Shown piece after piece: positions 17,843-26,692 of a stretch of DNA of 64,000 bases. The stretch spans positions 248,001-312,000 of the forward strand of contig NZ_ATUX01000007.1 in the NCBI RefSeq assembly GCF_000420425.1, given 5' to 3'. Source of the stretch: Schaalia vaccimaxillae DSM 15804 (lineage in GTDB: Bacteria > Actinomycetota > Actinomycetes > Actinomycetales > Actinomycetaceae). Every line of letters starts with the position of its first letter. Within the stretch, counting starts at the first letter, position 1. The notes under the pieces were generated by a model that was not told the origin of the DNA, made no database searches, and worked only from the letters and a program-made list of their open reading frames with translations. The translations under genes were made by a program, and so were the position numbers.

Positions 17843-18634
17843 ATGAGAGTTGTTGTGTGCGTCAAGCATGTCCCAGACACGCAGTCGGACCGTCGAATTG
17901 ACGATGGCTGTATTGTGCGCGGCGAAGATGATGTGCTGAACGAACTTGACGAAAACGCTATTGAAGAGGCTGTGAGCCTGTGCGAAAAGCATGGCGGGGA
18001 GGTCATTGCCTTAACAATGGGGCCCGAGGACGCCCAAGACGCGCTCATACGAGCGCTCCAAATGGGGGCGGATCGGGGCGTCCTCATTAGTGATGATCAC
18101 CTTGAATCAGCAGATGCCGTCGGCACCGCAGCCGTCCTTGCCGCAGCTATTCGCGCACTTCATGCCGAAACGCCCGTCGATCTAGTCGCCACCGGAATGG
18201 CCTCCCTTGATGCCATGACATCGATGCTGCCTGCGGCCCTTGCTGCCAATCTTGGCTATCCGATGCTCGGCCTCGCCCATCAGTTAGATCTCAACCTGGA
18301 TTCGAAGAGTGTCCAGATCGCTCGCGACACCGATGGGTATGAGGAAGTTCTACGAGCTTCTCTGCCTGCTGTGGTATCTGTTACCGACCAAATCAATGAA
18401 CCTCGATATCCTGCCTTCGCTGCCATGAAAGCAGCGCGCTCGAAACCAATGGACCAGTGGAATCTGGATGACATTGCGCCCCATCTTGATCAGTCCTTCG
18501 TCCAGAGCAAACCAGCACGGGTTCACGTCGTCGATGCTCACCAGACCACCCGTGACACTGAACCGGTGATTGTGACGGATTCTGGGCACGGTGGGGTACG
18601 CCTGGCGCAATATATCTTGGAAGTGGTGAAGTGA
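17843..18634 (+). CDS. etfB: Electron transfer flavoprotein beta subunit
   Basis: 263 residues; with EtfA forms the FAD-containing heterodimer that passes electrons from acyl-CoA or other dehydrogenases to the quinone pool. 'VVVCVKHVPDTQ', 'LNELDENAIEEAV' and the 'MGPEDAQDALIRALQMGADR' block are characteristic of EtfB. The ATG at 17843 begins the first beta strand. etfA follows after one base, so the two are cotranscribed and probably coupled. No dehydrogenase partner is seen beside them; the arrangement etfBA followed by a cysteine desulfurase and mnmA is common in actinobacteria. Confidence 0.93.
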   Translation: MRVVVCVKHVPDTQSDRRIDDGCIVRGEDDVLNELDENAIEEAVSLCEKHGGEVIALTMGPEDAQDALIRALQMGADRGVLISDDHLESADAVGTAAVLAAAIRALHAETPVDLVATGMASLDAMTSMLPAALAANLGYPMLGLAHQLDLNLDSKSVQIARDTDGYEEVLRASLPAVVSVTDQINEPRYPAFAAMKAARSKPMDQWNLDDIAPHLDQSFVQSKPARVHVVDAHQTTRDTEPVIVTDSGHGGVRLAQYILEVVK

Positions 18635-18635
18635 G

Positions 18636-19634
18636 GTGAACGAATTGTTAGATGCTCCGATCCTCATTCTCCTTGACCCCCAGGAAGACGCGGCAAAACC
18701 GCAAGCAACCCACGCATCGTTGCGTTTGGTTACTTTGGCGTCGCGGCTGACTACCGGACCCATTGACGCAGTCTGGTTGGGATCAGACAACGACGCCCAA
18801 TCCCTCCAGATTTCTGCTCTCCAACGCATTTGGACACCCGACTTGGGCGGGCTCAATCCGCGCACATCCGCCGTTGCTGCCGATGCAGTAGAGGCCTGCC
18901 TGGGTGCAGACACCTACCGTCTCGTACTCATTGACTCAACCTATCGAGGCCGTCAGATTTCTTCTCGCCTTGCCACGAGGCTTCGCTGCGGAGCGGTCGT
19001 GGATGCATCGTCGGTGCACATTGCTGAGGGAAACATCTATGCGACCAAGACTGTGTTGGCCGGTACATGGTCGACCACACTGCAGGTGTCCTCGCCGACC
19101 GCGATCATTGCAGTGCGTTCGGGCGCCACAGCAGATCTTGAACTTGCTCCAGGAACTGCGCCCGCCCAAGTCACTCCCATTCCCGTCAGCTTTACCCCCG
19201 AAGCCCGAGCGGTCGAGGTTATTTCGAGTCGCAAACGTGACACCGATGCCTCAGTGAGTCTCAATGAGGCACCCGTCGTTGTTGTGGGTGGTCGCGGTAC
19301 GGAAGGAGACTTCAGTCCGGTTGAGGAACTTGCTCAGCTCCTGGGAGGGGCTGTGGGTGCCACACGAGTGGCCACCGACGAAGGCTGGGTTCCGCGGTCC
19401 TGCCAGATCGGCCAGACCGGCGTCAGCGTGTCACCGCAACTCTACGTTGGCTTGGGAGTATCCGGCGCCATCCACCACACCGTCGGCATGCAGGCGTCCA
19501 ACCACATCGTTGCCGTGTGCGACGACCCGGATGCTCCGATCTTTGAGCTCGCTGATTTTGGGGTTGTGGGGGATCTGTTCGAGGTCGTTCCCCAGGCTAT
19601 TGAATACATCAAACAGGCCCGTTTGCAACAGTGA
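18636..19634 (+). CDS. etfA: Electron transfer flavoprotein alpha subunit
   Basis: 332 residues from a GTG one base after etfB. The C-terminal FAD-binding part is clear: 'VVVGGRGTEG', 'GATRVATDEGWVPRSCQIGQTG', 'YVGLGVSGAIHHTVGMQ' and the final 'DFGVVGDLFEVVPQ'. The N-terminal half is shorter and more diverged, as is usual for EtfA. Partner of EtfB in the cytoplasm. The stop overlaps the start of the cysteine desulfurase gene (GTGATG), so at least four genes from etfB to mnmA look like one operon. Confidence 0.93.
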   Translation: MNELLDAPILILLDPQEDAAKPQATHASLRLVTLASRLTTGPIDAVWLGSDNDAQSLQISALQRIWTPDLGGLNPRTSAVAADAVEACLGADTYRLVLIDSTYRGRQISSRLATRLRCGAVVDASSVHIAEGNIYATKTVLAGTWSTTLQVSSPTAIIAVRSGATADLELAPGTAPAQVTPIPVSFTPEARAVEVISSRKRDTDASVSLNEAPVVVVGGRGTEGDFSPVEELAQLLGGAVGATRVATDEGWVPRSCQIGQTGVSVSPQLYVGLGVSGAIHHTVGMQASNHIVAVCDDPDAPIFELADFGVVGDLFEVVPQAIEYIKQARLQQ

Positions 19635-20842
19635 TGCACTACCTCGACTACGCAGCAACGGCTCCTATCAGCCAGCGGGCCCTCGAAGCCTGGACACGAG
19701 CACAGCGCGATTTAGGCGTGGTCCCAGGAAACCCCGCGGCCCTTCACTCCGGCGGGCGCACTGCCCGACGGATGCTCGAGGATGCCCGCGAGCGCATCGG
19801 CTCAGCTTTGGGAGCAGATCGACACGAGGTGATTTTGACGTCGGGGGCTACCGAATCCGATGCTCTCGGTGTCGTGGGCGCAGCGCGCGGCATACGCAAG
19901 AAAGATGACGCCCGCACGGTGGTTTTGTCTTCGCTCGTGGAACATGACGCGGTGGCCGAGCAGCAGGCTCTCCTAGAAGGTGAGGGCTTTGCGTGGCGGA
20001 CGCTTCCCCTCGGGCAAGATGGAGTCAGCATTATTGGCCAGGACGCCCTCGCGTCGACACGTGACACGATCGCTGTGGCCTCGATGGCATGGGTGTCTTC
20101 TGAGATTGGAACAATCCAACCCGTTTCTGAGCTCGTTCGCGGCCTCCATGACGGCGACGAGGCTCACGGCGATTCGCGGCCTCTGGTCCATAGTGACGCT
20201 GCTCAGGCCGTGACAACGGTCGCCGTGAACTTTGAGGAATCCGGTTTGGATTTGCTCACTGTTGGTGGACACAAAGTGGGGGCGCCCGTGGGCACAGGTG
20301 TGTTGCTTGCACGCAGGGGAGTACCACTGTCCACAGACCGGCCCGGGGGAGGACACGAACGCGGTCTGCGTTCAGGAACACCAGACGTTGCTGGAGCATG
20401 CGCCTTGGCGGCCGCCCTCGAAGAGAGTGTCCAGAGGCGAGATGAATGGACCCGCAAGGCTGCACTTTTGCGTGACCGCCTCATCGCAGGATTGCCCGCG
20501 GGTGTGGCAACGACTGTGCCGGTTAACTGTGCTTGCCCTGCGATCATCCACCTGTCTTTGCCAACCTCGCGGCCAGAAGCCGTGTTGATGGCCATGGATA
20601 TGGCTGGGGTTATGGTGTCTGCTGGCTCGGCGTGCCATGCGGGAGTGACCCGCCCATCGGCAATAGTCATGCGCTTGGGACGAAGTGAAGAACAGGCGCT
20701 GGGGGTCTTGAGAATCTCAACAGGTTTTGACACAACCGAAGACGATATTGACGCGTTCTTAACGGCTTTGCCCCAGGCTATTCGCGCTGGCCAGTCGCTC
20801 GATCAAGTTGAGCACGTGCAGTCCGGAAGGAGTAAGAGGTGA
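19631..20842 (+). CDS. Cysteine desulfurase (NifS/IscS family)
   Basis: 403 residues, PLP enzyme that takes sulfur from cysteine as an enzyme-bound persulfide. 'DYAATAPIS' starts the fold; 'TSGATESDALGV', 'HSDAAQAV' and the PLP lysine in 'VGGHKVGAP' are all in place, and the persulfide cysteine sits in 'SAGSACHAG' near residue 335. The immediate downstream gene is mnmA with a 4-base overlap, so the likely role is sulfur supply for tRNA 2-thiouridine (IscS-like), possibly also Fe-S assembly. The start is either the GTG at 19631 or the ATG at 19634. Confidence 0.92.
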   Translation: MMHYLDYAATAPISQRALEAWTRAQRDLGVVPGNPAALHSGGRTARRMLEDARERIGSALGADRHEVILTSGATESDALGVVGAARGIRKKDDARTVVLSSLVEHDAVAEQQALLEGEGFAWRTLPLGQDGVSIIGQDALASTRDTIAVASMAWVSSEIGTIQPVSELVRGLHDGDEAHGDSRPLVHSDAAQAVTTVAVNFEESGLDLLTVGGHKVGAPVGTGVLLARRGVPLSTDRPGGGHERGLRSGTPDVAGACALAAALEESVQRRDEWTRKAALLRDRLIAGLPAGVATTVPVNCACPAIIHLSLPTSRPEAVLMAMDMAGVMVSAGSACHAGVTRPSAIVMRLGRSEEQALGVLRISTGFDTTEDDIDAFLTALPQAIRAGQSLDQVEHVQSGRSKR

Positions 20843-21933
20843 AGGTCTTGGCAGCCTTGTCGGGCGGGGTTGATTCTGCGGTTGCAGCCGCTAAAGCGGT
20901 GGAAGCTGGCCACGAGGTGGTTGGAGTGCATATGGCTCTTTCCTCAGAGCCTGCCCAATGTAGGGTCGGGTCACGCGGCTGCTGCTCCATTGAAGACGCG
21001 GGAGATGCTGCCCGTGCGGCTGAAATCATTGGCATTCCCTTCTACGTGTGGGACTTGGCTGAGGAGTTCGAACGAACGGTGATCGCAGATTTTGTTGAGC
21101 AGTATCGGGTTGGGCACACCCCCAACCCGTGCGTGCGCTGCAACGAATTCGTCAAGTTCCGTGAGCTGGCGCAGCGTGCGAAGGCTCTGGGGTTTGATGC
21201 CGTGTGTACCGGCCACTATGCCGCGATTGTTGATGGCGCTCATGGGCCGGAATTACATCGTGGAGCCGATTCCCTCAAAGACCAGTCCTATGTCCTGGCG
21301 ATCATGGGGCCAGAGGAATTGTCTCGGGTGGTGCTCCCCTTAGGAGATGCCCCATCGAAAGCGTGGGTTCGTGACGAGGCTGAACGTCTGGGCCTGGGCG
21401 TATCCAATAAGCCTGACTCGTACGACATCTGCTTCATTCCCGACGGGGACACGCAAGGATTCCTGCGTGCTCATCTGGGCGACGACGAGGGCGAGATTGT
21501 GTCCGTCGATGGCGAGGTTTTGGGTACCCACCGCGGGTATTGGAACTTCACGGTCGGCCAGCGAAAAGGATTGCGTATTGAGCAGCCTGCAGACGACGGC
21601 CGGCCTCGCTACGTGCTGGAAACCAGACCGTCCTCGAACCAGGTTGTTGTGGGAGCTGCAGAACTCTTGTCGGTCAACCACATTGAGTCCACGGATGCCG
21701 TGTGGTTGGCGTCCGACGACGATGCCTCTGACAATGCCGAGCTTTTTGTCCAGGTTCGCGCTCACGGTGCTCCCGTCCCCGTCGCCTCTTTGACGCACAC
21801 GGATGGGGGAGTGGGCCTGACGGTGGAATTGGCTGAACCACTGCGGGGAGTCGCAGCCGGACAGTCTTTGGTTGTCTACCGAGGCACCCGGGTTCTGGGT
21901 GAGGCAACCATTTCTTCAACTGCCCGCCGTTGA
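20839..21933 (+). CDS. mnmA: tRNA-specific 2-thiouridylase MnmA
   Basis: 364 residues from a GTG overlapping the previous stop (GTGA). MnmA adenylates and thiolates U34 of tRNA-Lys, -Glu and -Gln. The PP-loop 'SGGVDS' is at residues 8-13; the two catalytic cysteines lie in 'NPCVRCNEF' and 'YDICFIPDG'. 'GHYAAIV' and 'QKGLRIEQP' are also typical, and the C-terminal beta-barrels close the protein. It takes sulfur relayed from the desulfurase encoded just upstream. It ends 45 bases before tRNA-Leu. Confidence 0.96.
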   Translation: MKVLAALSGGVDSAVAAAKAVEAGHEVVGVHMALSSEPAQCRVGSRGCCSIEDAGDAARAAEIIGIPFYVWDLAEEFERTVIADFVEQYRVGHTPNPCVRCNEFVKFRELAQRAKALGFDAVCTGHYAAIVDGAHGPELHRGADSLKDQSYVLAIMGPEELSRVVLPLGDAPSKAWVRDEAERLGLGVSNKPDSYDICFIPDGDTQGFLRAHLGDDEGEIVSVDGEVLGTHRGYWNFTVGQRKGLRIEQPADDGRPRYVLETRPSSNQVVVGAAELLSVNHIESTDAVWLASDDDASDNAELFVQVRAHGAPVPVASLTHTDGGVGLTVELAEPLRGVAAGQSLVVYRGTRVLGEATISSTARR

Positions 21934-21978
21934 GCTCGATTCCCACCTTGGCCCAACTTGCCCTTACACTAGATGGGC

Positions 21979-22059
<81 letters not shown>

Positions 22060-22101
22060 CCGGATGCTCCGACACAGGGGTGGCGTACATAATCTTGGGT
22101 G

Positions 22102-23685
22102 TCACTGGGCGTGAATTGTCGATGCTTTACCGGAGCCTGTTATGAGAATTCCCAATGCCACAGTGGTTGCGAGGACACTCAAGAGGACAATTTGGGGCCA
22201 CAAGTTCGGGTACATTCCAGCGGTGGTGGCCCAGCCCCAGGGAGCTAAACGCCAGAAATAGGATGAAAGCGTTTCGTTGCCTGCGATGACGAGGGAATCA
22301 AGTACTCCCACCACAGTTACGGCAACTGAAATCCCGATACCGAATCGCTGTGTTAATGCCATCGAAACAGTGGTGAGCATCCAGGTAATGAAAGGCAGGA
22401 GCAATAGCATGTGGACTCCTGAGAATGACGGAGTCGTATTTGTGGTTGAGGACAACGGTATTTGATCGAAACCAGTTACTAACCCTGCTGCAAGGAAGAC
22501 GAGGGAGAGTACACCAGACGGAATCGCTACCAGTACCAGGATCATGCGTGTTGGACTGTCTCTTGTCAGCAGACTGCGCCAGGGTTCACTGACGGCACGC
22601 CAAGTCATAGTTCCAACAATGGAGCTCGCTACTGGCACTCCAACGAGGCCGAGTACGTCGAGCGCTCTGCTGGGGGAGTAGGTCAACCTAATCGTTGTCA
22701 AGATGACAACGAGTACAACGCTGAGCGACAGCCACACAATCCACGGAAGTGTCCGAATAAGGGCCAGAGAGCACCGGCGTCGAGGATGACGTACAGGAAT
22801 GTCTTCTCTGTGGATGGAAGGTTGTCTCGCGTCGCTAGAACTAACTGCGTTCGTGACCAGCTCATCAGGTAAAGGATTGCTCTTTATTCTGGATAGAGCT
22901 TCGCGTTTACTACTCGTTAGATTGCCCAATAGACCTAGAACAACCACGGGGATCGTGCCTATGAGGACAGTGAGAGGAAAGGCTGGCCAGACCGGATAGG
23001 TCCACGCCTGCGCACCGGGCTCAAGATTAATTGAGTTGCCGTGTACGCCCAGTAAAGGAAGCAAAGAATGTGGTAGCCACGCCCACGGCTGAACCAGCCA
23101 TGAGTCGCCTTCTGCTTGGATTGCACCGGCCATCGACCATATGAAACCCACGGCTGGGGCGACTGCAACACTAGCTCCACCGGCAAAACGAGCGAATAAG
23201 AGTCCCCAAGCTGCGCCTGCTGATTGTGAAAGTGTGAACAGAAACAAAAGAGCCATCCATGTGTTGACAGGCCCCAAACCTTCACCTACGACAAGAGACT
23301 GAATGAGGATAGGAAAGAATACCGTGAGCTGGCACAGGAAAGATCCCAGAGTAAGTACACCGATCCGTGCTAAGACAACGCGTTGGGGGTTTACGCTACG
23401 CCATCCTGTTCCGCCCTCGCGCCAGCGTTGCTCGCGATACTGGCACAGTGCTCCCATGAGCATCCCTAGTGGGATCAACACCGCGAATGGATAAAAGGAC
23501 AACCAACCCAGGATGTTGCCATTCCAGCGTCCCTGAGCGTAGGCGAGCCCACTATCAACGGTTGCGGCTGCCATGTACATGCAAAATGCTGTAACCGCCA
23601 GGCTCACAAGGCTAGCGCCCAAGGTAAAAGTACGATGTTGGCGAATAAGTTCAGCGCGTATGACGTGTGGACGAGTCTTCTTCAC
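22102..23685 (-). CDS. ABC transporter permease, two lantibiotic-immunity-like halves fused
   Basis: 527 residues with about twelve membrane helices in two sets of six. The first half (to about 265) has 'MLMGALCQYREQRWREGGTGWR' after the second helix, the hallmark of LanE/LanG-type immunity permeases; the second half (from about 315) repeats the layout in diverged form and ends with 'FWRLAPWGWA'. A charged, disordered linker of about 50 residues joins them. In most bacteria the two permeases (LanE and LanG) are separate proteins of about 250 residues. The start overlaps the stop of the ATPase gene by 4 bases (ATGA). Likely export of a peptide or lipid-II-binding antibiotic from the membrane; substrate unknown. 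Confidence 0.75.
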   Translation of the reverse strand: MKKTRPHVIRAELIRQHRTFTLGASLVSLAVTAFCMYMAAATVDSGLAYAQGRWNGNILGWLSFYPFAVLIPLGMLMGALCQYREQRWREGGTGWRSVNPQRVVLARIGVLTLGSFLCQLTVFFPILIQSLVVGEGLGPVNTWMALLFLFTLSQSAGAAWGLLFARFAGGASVAVAPAVGFIWSMAGAIQAEGDSWLVQPWAWLPHSLLPLLGVHGNSINLEPGAQAWTYPVWPAFPLTVLIGTIPVVVLGLLGNLTSSKREALSRIKSNPLPDELVTNAVSSSDARQPSIHREDIPVRHPRRRCSLALIRTLPWIVWLSLSVVLVVILTTIRLTYSPSRALDVLGLVGVPVASSIVGTMTWRAVSEPWRSLLTRDSPTRMILVLVAIPSGVLSLVFLAAGLVTGFDQIPLSSTTNTTPSFSGVHMLLLLPFITWMLTTVSMALTQRFGIGISVAVTVVGVLDSLVIAGNETLSSYFWRLAPWGWATTAGMYPNLWPQIVLLSVLATTVALGILITGSGKASTIHAQ

Positions 23686-24440
23686 CTCAGACCCTCCTGG
23701 GGGACAGCTGTCGACACAAGAGAAAGGTAAGCCTCTTCCAAACTTGTTGAACTTGTCCGATCAGCCAACCCATCAAGAGCGCCTTCATAAACAAGACGAC
23801 CTGCAACAAGCACGCCCACGTCATCGGCCATACGGGTCATCTCACCAAGCTGGTGACTGGAGACAACAACCGTTTTTCCGGATTGAGCCAGAGAACGCAA
23901 AAGGTCTCTCAGCTCGATGATGCCCTGCGGGTCGAGACCATTCTGCGGCTCATCAAGAATTAAAACCTCAGGGTCGGTGATCATGGCAATCGCTAGAGCT
24001 AAGCGCATCTGCATTCCCATGGAAAAACTCTTGGCTCGCTTACGTCCAACCCCTGAAAGGTTGACGACGTTCAAGACAGGATCGATGACATCTGGGTCCG
24101 TACCTGTGAGCTGGCAGTGAACAAGGAGGTTGCCTCGTGCAGATAACTGGGGGAAAAGTGCAGGACCGTTGATAGAAGCACCCACGTGAGATAGAGCCGT
24201 ACGGCTCCAGGGCTTCCCGAGAATCTCAACGTGACCAGTCTTGGGTTTCAATAGGCCCAGGGCAACTGATAACGCCGTTGATTTGCCAGCACCATTGGGG
24301 CCAAGCAGTGCATAAATTCGACCCGGCTTGGCGGTCAGATTCAAAGCATGTAAAACCGTGTGGCGACCATAAGAACACGTGATGTTGCGTAGGGTAAGTC
24401 CAGTAAGAGTGGAGTTGCCTAAAACTGCTGAGGTATCCAT
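23682..24440 (-). CDS. ABC transporter ATP-binding protein, LanF/BcrA-like
   Basis: 252 residues. Walker A 'GPNGAGKST', signature 'FSMGMQMRL' (the immunity-type FSxGM form rather than LSGGQ), Walker B 'EVLILDEP' and the switch 'SSHQLGEM' are all present. This pattern is typical of LanF and BcrA proteins that drive antibiotic-immunity transporters. Where LanF proteins usually have an E-loop glutamate ('IEEP' or similar), this one has 'SINGP', so it is not a strict LanF. It pairs with the fused permease encoded next. A two-component system lies just upstream on the same strand, which suggests induction by the substrate. Confidence 0.82.
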   Translation of the reverse strand: MDTSAVLGNSTLTGLTLRNITCSYGRHTVLHALNLTAKPGRIYALLGPNGAGKSTALSVALGLLKPKTGHVEILGKPWSRTALSHVGASINGPALFPQLSARGNLLVHCQLTGTDPDVIDPVLNVVNLSGVGRKRAKSFSMGMQMRLALAIAMITDPEVLILDEPQNGLDPQGIIELRDLLRSLAQSGKTVVVSSHQLGEMTRMADDVGVLVAGRLVYEGALDGLADRTSSTSLEEAYLSLVSTAVPQEGLR

Positions 24441-24537
24441 ACGCCCCAGCTTGTCTGATAACTCAAGGTGGGCGGATCCCCCTTGAGTACCCGATGTTGC
24501 GTCTTGAGAGTATCCGTCTCCTCCCTAAGGCGGAGGC

Positions 24538-25323
24538 TCAATGTATAGCGACGAGGTTCGTGCGATAAGCATGCACAATCAGTTCAACACGATTGGAACA
24601 GCCAGTTTTTCCTAGAATTGATTTGACGTGTGTTTTAATCGTTGATTCTGCTAGGAAAAGCCGTTGCCCAATAGCCACATTCGTCAGTCCTTCGCACACC
24701 AGGTTGAGGACGTCACGCTCACGATCAGTCAAGGGTTCATGAAGAGCATCGTTTATTGGTGATGATTGCTGGTGATGTGTGGGGGCGGATTCTGCTGGAG
24801 TGCGCGAATGAGCAAAATTATTCGAGTCCGCATCCGGGGCATCCCCTAAGTGAGACAAGACCGTGCCCGTAATAGCGGGGTCCAGCCATGCGCCGCCTGC
24901 AGCGATCGTACGTACAGCTTCAAGAAGTACAGCAGGGCTCGCGTCCTTGAGTAAGAAGCCTCGAGCTCCCGCACGCAGCGCGCCAAGGATGAGGTGCTCT
25001 TCATCGAAAGTTGTCAGGATAAGGAAGGGGAGATCTGCCAATGCATGCTCTTTACGGGCCGCGCGAAGTACACCGAGACCATCGAGGACGGGCATCCGTA
25101 TGTCGAGTAGAACCATGTCGATCTCAGTGCTGCGCGTTCGTATGATGTCGAGCGCTTCAGCCCCGTTAGCTGCGCTTGCGATGACGTGCAGGTCCTGTTG
25201 GGAATTGAGAAGTATTTCGAAGCCGCTGCGTACAAGCTCTTGGTCATCAACGATGAGAATGCGGATCAATCGTTGTGTGTCATTCAAAGGCGCATGAGTT
25301 GCTGATTTAGTTAATACCGTCAT
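24538..25323 (-). CDS. NarL/FixJ-family response regulator
   Basis: 261 residues. Receiver domain (about 15-135) with acidic pair 'VDDQE', phospho-acceptor Asp in 'VLLDIRMP', the 'LTTF' threonine and the 'LKD' lysine; then an unusually long, polar linker (about 150-195, 'SNNFAHSRTPAESAPTHHQQ'); then a LuxR-type helix-turn-helix 'LTDRERDVLNLVCEGLTNVAIGQRL'. It overlaps the kinase gene end by 17 bases. The ABC transporter genes start 97 bases downstream, and that gap may hold its operator. Probably controls that transporter. Confidence 0.9.
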   Translation of the reverse strand: MTVLTKSATHAPLNDTQRLIRILIVDDQELVRSGFEILLNSQQDLHVIASAANGAEALDIIRTRSTEIDMVLLDIRMPVLDGLGVLRAARKEHALADLPFLILTTFDEEHLILGALRAGARGFLLKDASPAVLLEAVRTIAAGGAWLDPAITGTVLSHLGDAPDADSNNFAHSRTPAESAPTHHQQSSPINDALHEPLTDRERDVLNLVCEGLTNVAIGQRLFLAESTIKTHVKSILGKTGCSNRVELIVHAYRTNLVAIH

Positions 25324-26674
25324 TGTTCTGGTGTTCTGTTTGACTGGAATTAGCTGAAATGCTGTCTAAGGGTTGGGTGGAGACAGGCACTCGTACTTTC
25401 AATATGAAGACGGGGATTGTCGAATTTTGGCGTAATTCTGTTGTCATCGCTCCGCCAACCAATCGCATTCGTTCACGTAAACCGTCCAATCCCGTACCTG
25501 CTTGTGCTGCCGTTGTGAGTGCAGCCGAACGCAAAGGATTAGTCACGCAGATGACGCACCACCCTGTATCAATGCTGACGTGCACAGTGGCTGTTCCGTC
25601 GCCATGTTTGAGCGCGTTTGTTAACCCCTCTTGGGTGGCGCGCAAGACAGCGAGGCGTTGCATCCGTGTCCATTGTGTGTCAGCCATTGTGATCTCATTT
25701 GAATCCAATATGTGGGCAGTCAACGCCAGTCCGACCGATTGAAATCGATCGACTTCCGTTCTGAGAGCACTCAGGCTTGCTGACGGTTCGATGTCTCCAA
25801 CGCCGCGTAAAAGCCGCACGAGTTCGCGGACTTCTTGAAGTGAAGATGCGGCTGTCTCCTCAATGAGTTTGAGCGCTGGTGATGCGTCCTCCTCGCTTGA
25901 AACAACCAGAGCGGATGCGGCCTGGACTTTGATCGCAGTCAAACTGTGGCCGACCAGATCGTGTAGTTCACGAGCCAATCGGAGACGTTCTTCAGCGGCG
26001 GTGGCTTGGCGAGCGGCCTCTTTTGTCAGTTCAAGTTCACGGTGCCAGTCTTGAACGCGACGGCGCCGAACAGAGGCATCCATCGCAGTCAAAGCCACGG
26101 AAAGCAGACAAACAGCAGCGGCGAGCAGCACAGTGATAAGCCAGCCTCCAGAACCGTCCACGGCCATCTGACCTGTCAGCGCTGAATAAGCAGGTGACAC
26201 ACGCAAGAGGAGGAGAGGATTCGCGAGGCTTCCGAGGATTGCGAGGGCGACGGCCGTTCTGCACCACTGCTTCGCTCCATCCCAACGGATTACTGCATGC
26301 AGGGTCGTCAGAGCTGTGAGATAGACCGGAGATAAACCTAGAGGCACCGGCGAAACAGCTAATAGAATACCCAAGGCGATCAGCGCCAATGCAGTAATGA
26401 CGAATGAAGTGCGAACCGCTGTGCGCCGAATGAACTGAGCAACAGCGATGATGAGGGTGAGGATAAAGCTAGCCACATAGGTCGGAAGCGGACCAAACTT
26501 GACGAGGAACTCAGCGTCAATCACCGCAATTATGAGAACTAGAGCTGAGAGCATCACGTCTACCAGAGGAACCGCCCAACGTGATTTTTGAGAACCTAGA
26601 AGCGTGCATTGGCGGCGCCAGTCGATCGCATAGAGGCGACTGGCTTGGTCCCGATCCTTCGTATAGACAGACAT
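25307..26674 (-). CDS. Sensor histidine kinase, HisKA_3 type
   Basis: 455 residues. Five or six membrane helices in the N-terminal half (about 33-220) with no large outer domain, so it probably senses something inside the membrane. A dimerisation helix holds the phospho-His in 'LARELHDLVGHSL', and the ATPase domain has 'ATQEGLTNALKHG' (N box) and 'GTGLDGLRERM' (G box). This is the standard partner of NarL-type regulators. It overlaps the regulator gene and heads the four-gene unit kinase, regulator, ATPase, permease. Confidence 0.9.
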   Translation of the reverse strand: MSVYTKDRDQASRLYAIDWRRQCTLLGSQKSRWAVPLVDVMLSALVLIIAVIDAEFLVKFGPLPTYVASFILTLIIAVAQFIRRTAVRTSFVITALALIALGILLAVSPVPLGLSPVYLTALTTLHAVIRWDGAKQWCRTAVALAILGSLANPLLLLRVSPAYSALTGQMAVDGSGGWLITVLLAAAVCLLSVALTAMDASVRRRRVQDWHRELELTKEAARQATAAEERLRLARELHDLVGHSLTAIKVQAASALVVSSEEDASPALKLIEETAASSLQEVRELVRLLRGVGDIEPSASLSALRTEVDRFQSVGLALTAHILDSNEITMADTQWTRMQRLAVLRATQEGLTNALKHGDGTATVHVSIDTGWCVICVTNPLRSAALTTAAQAGTGLDGLRERMRLVGGAMTTELRQNSTIPVFILKVRVPVSTQPLDSISANSSQTEHQNNDGIN

Positions 26675-26692
26675 CGGCGGCGTTGAAGGTAC

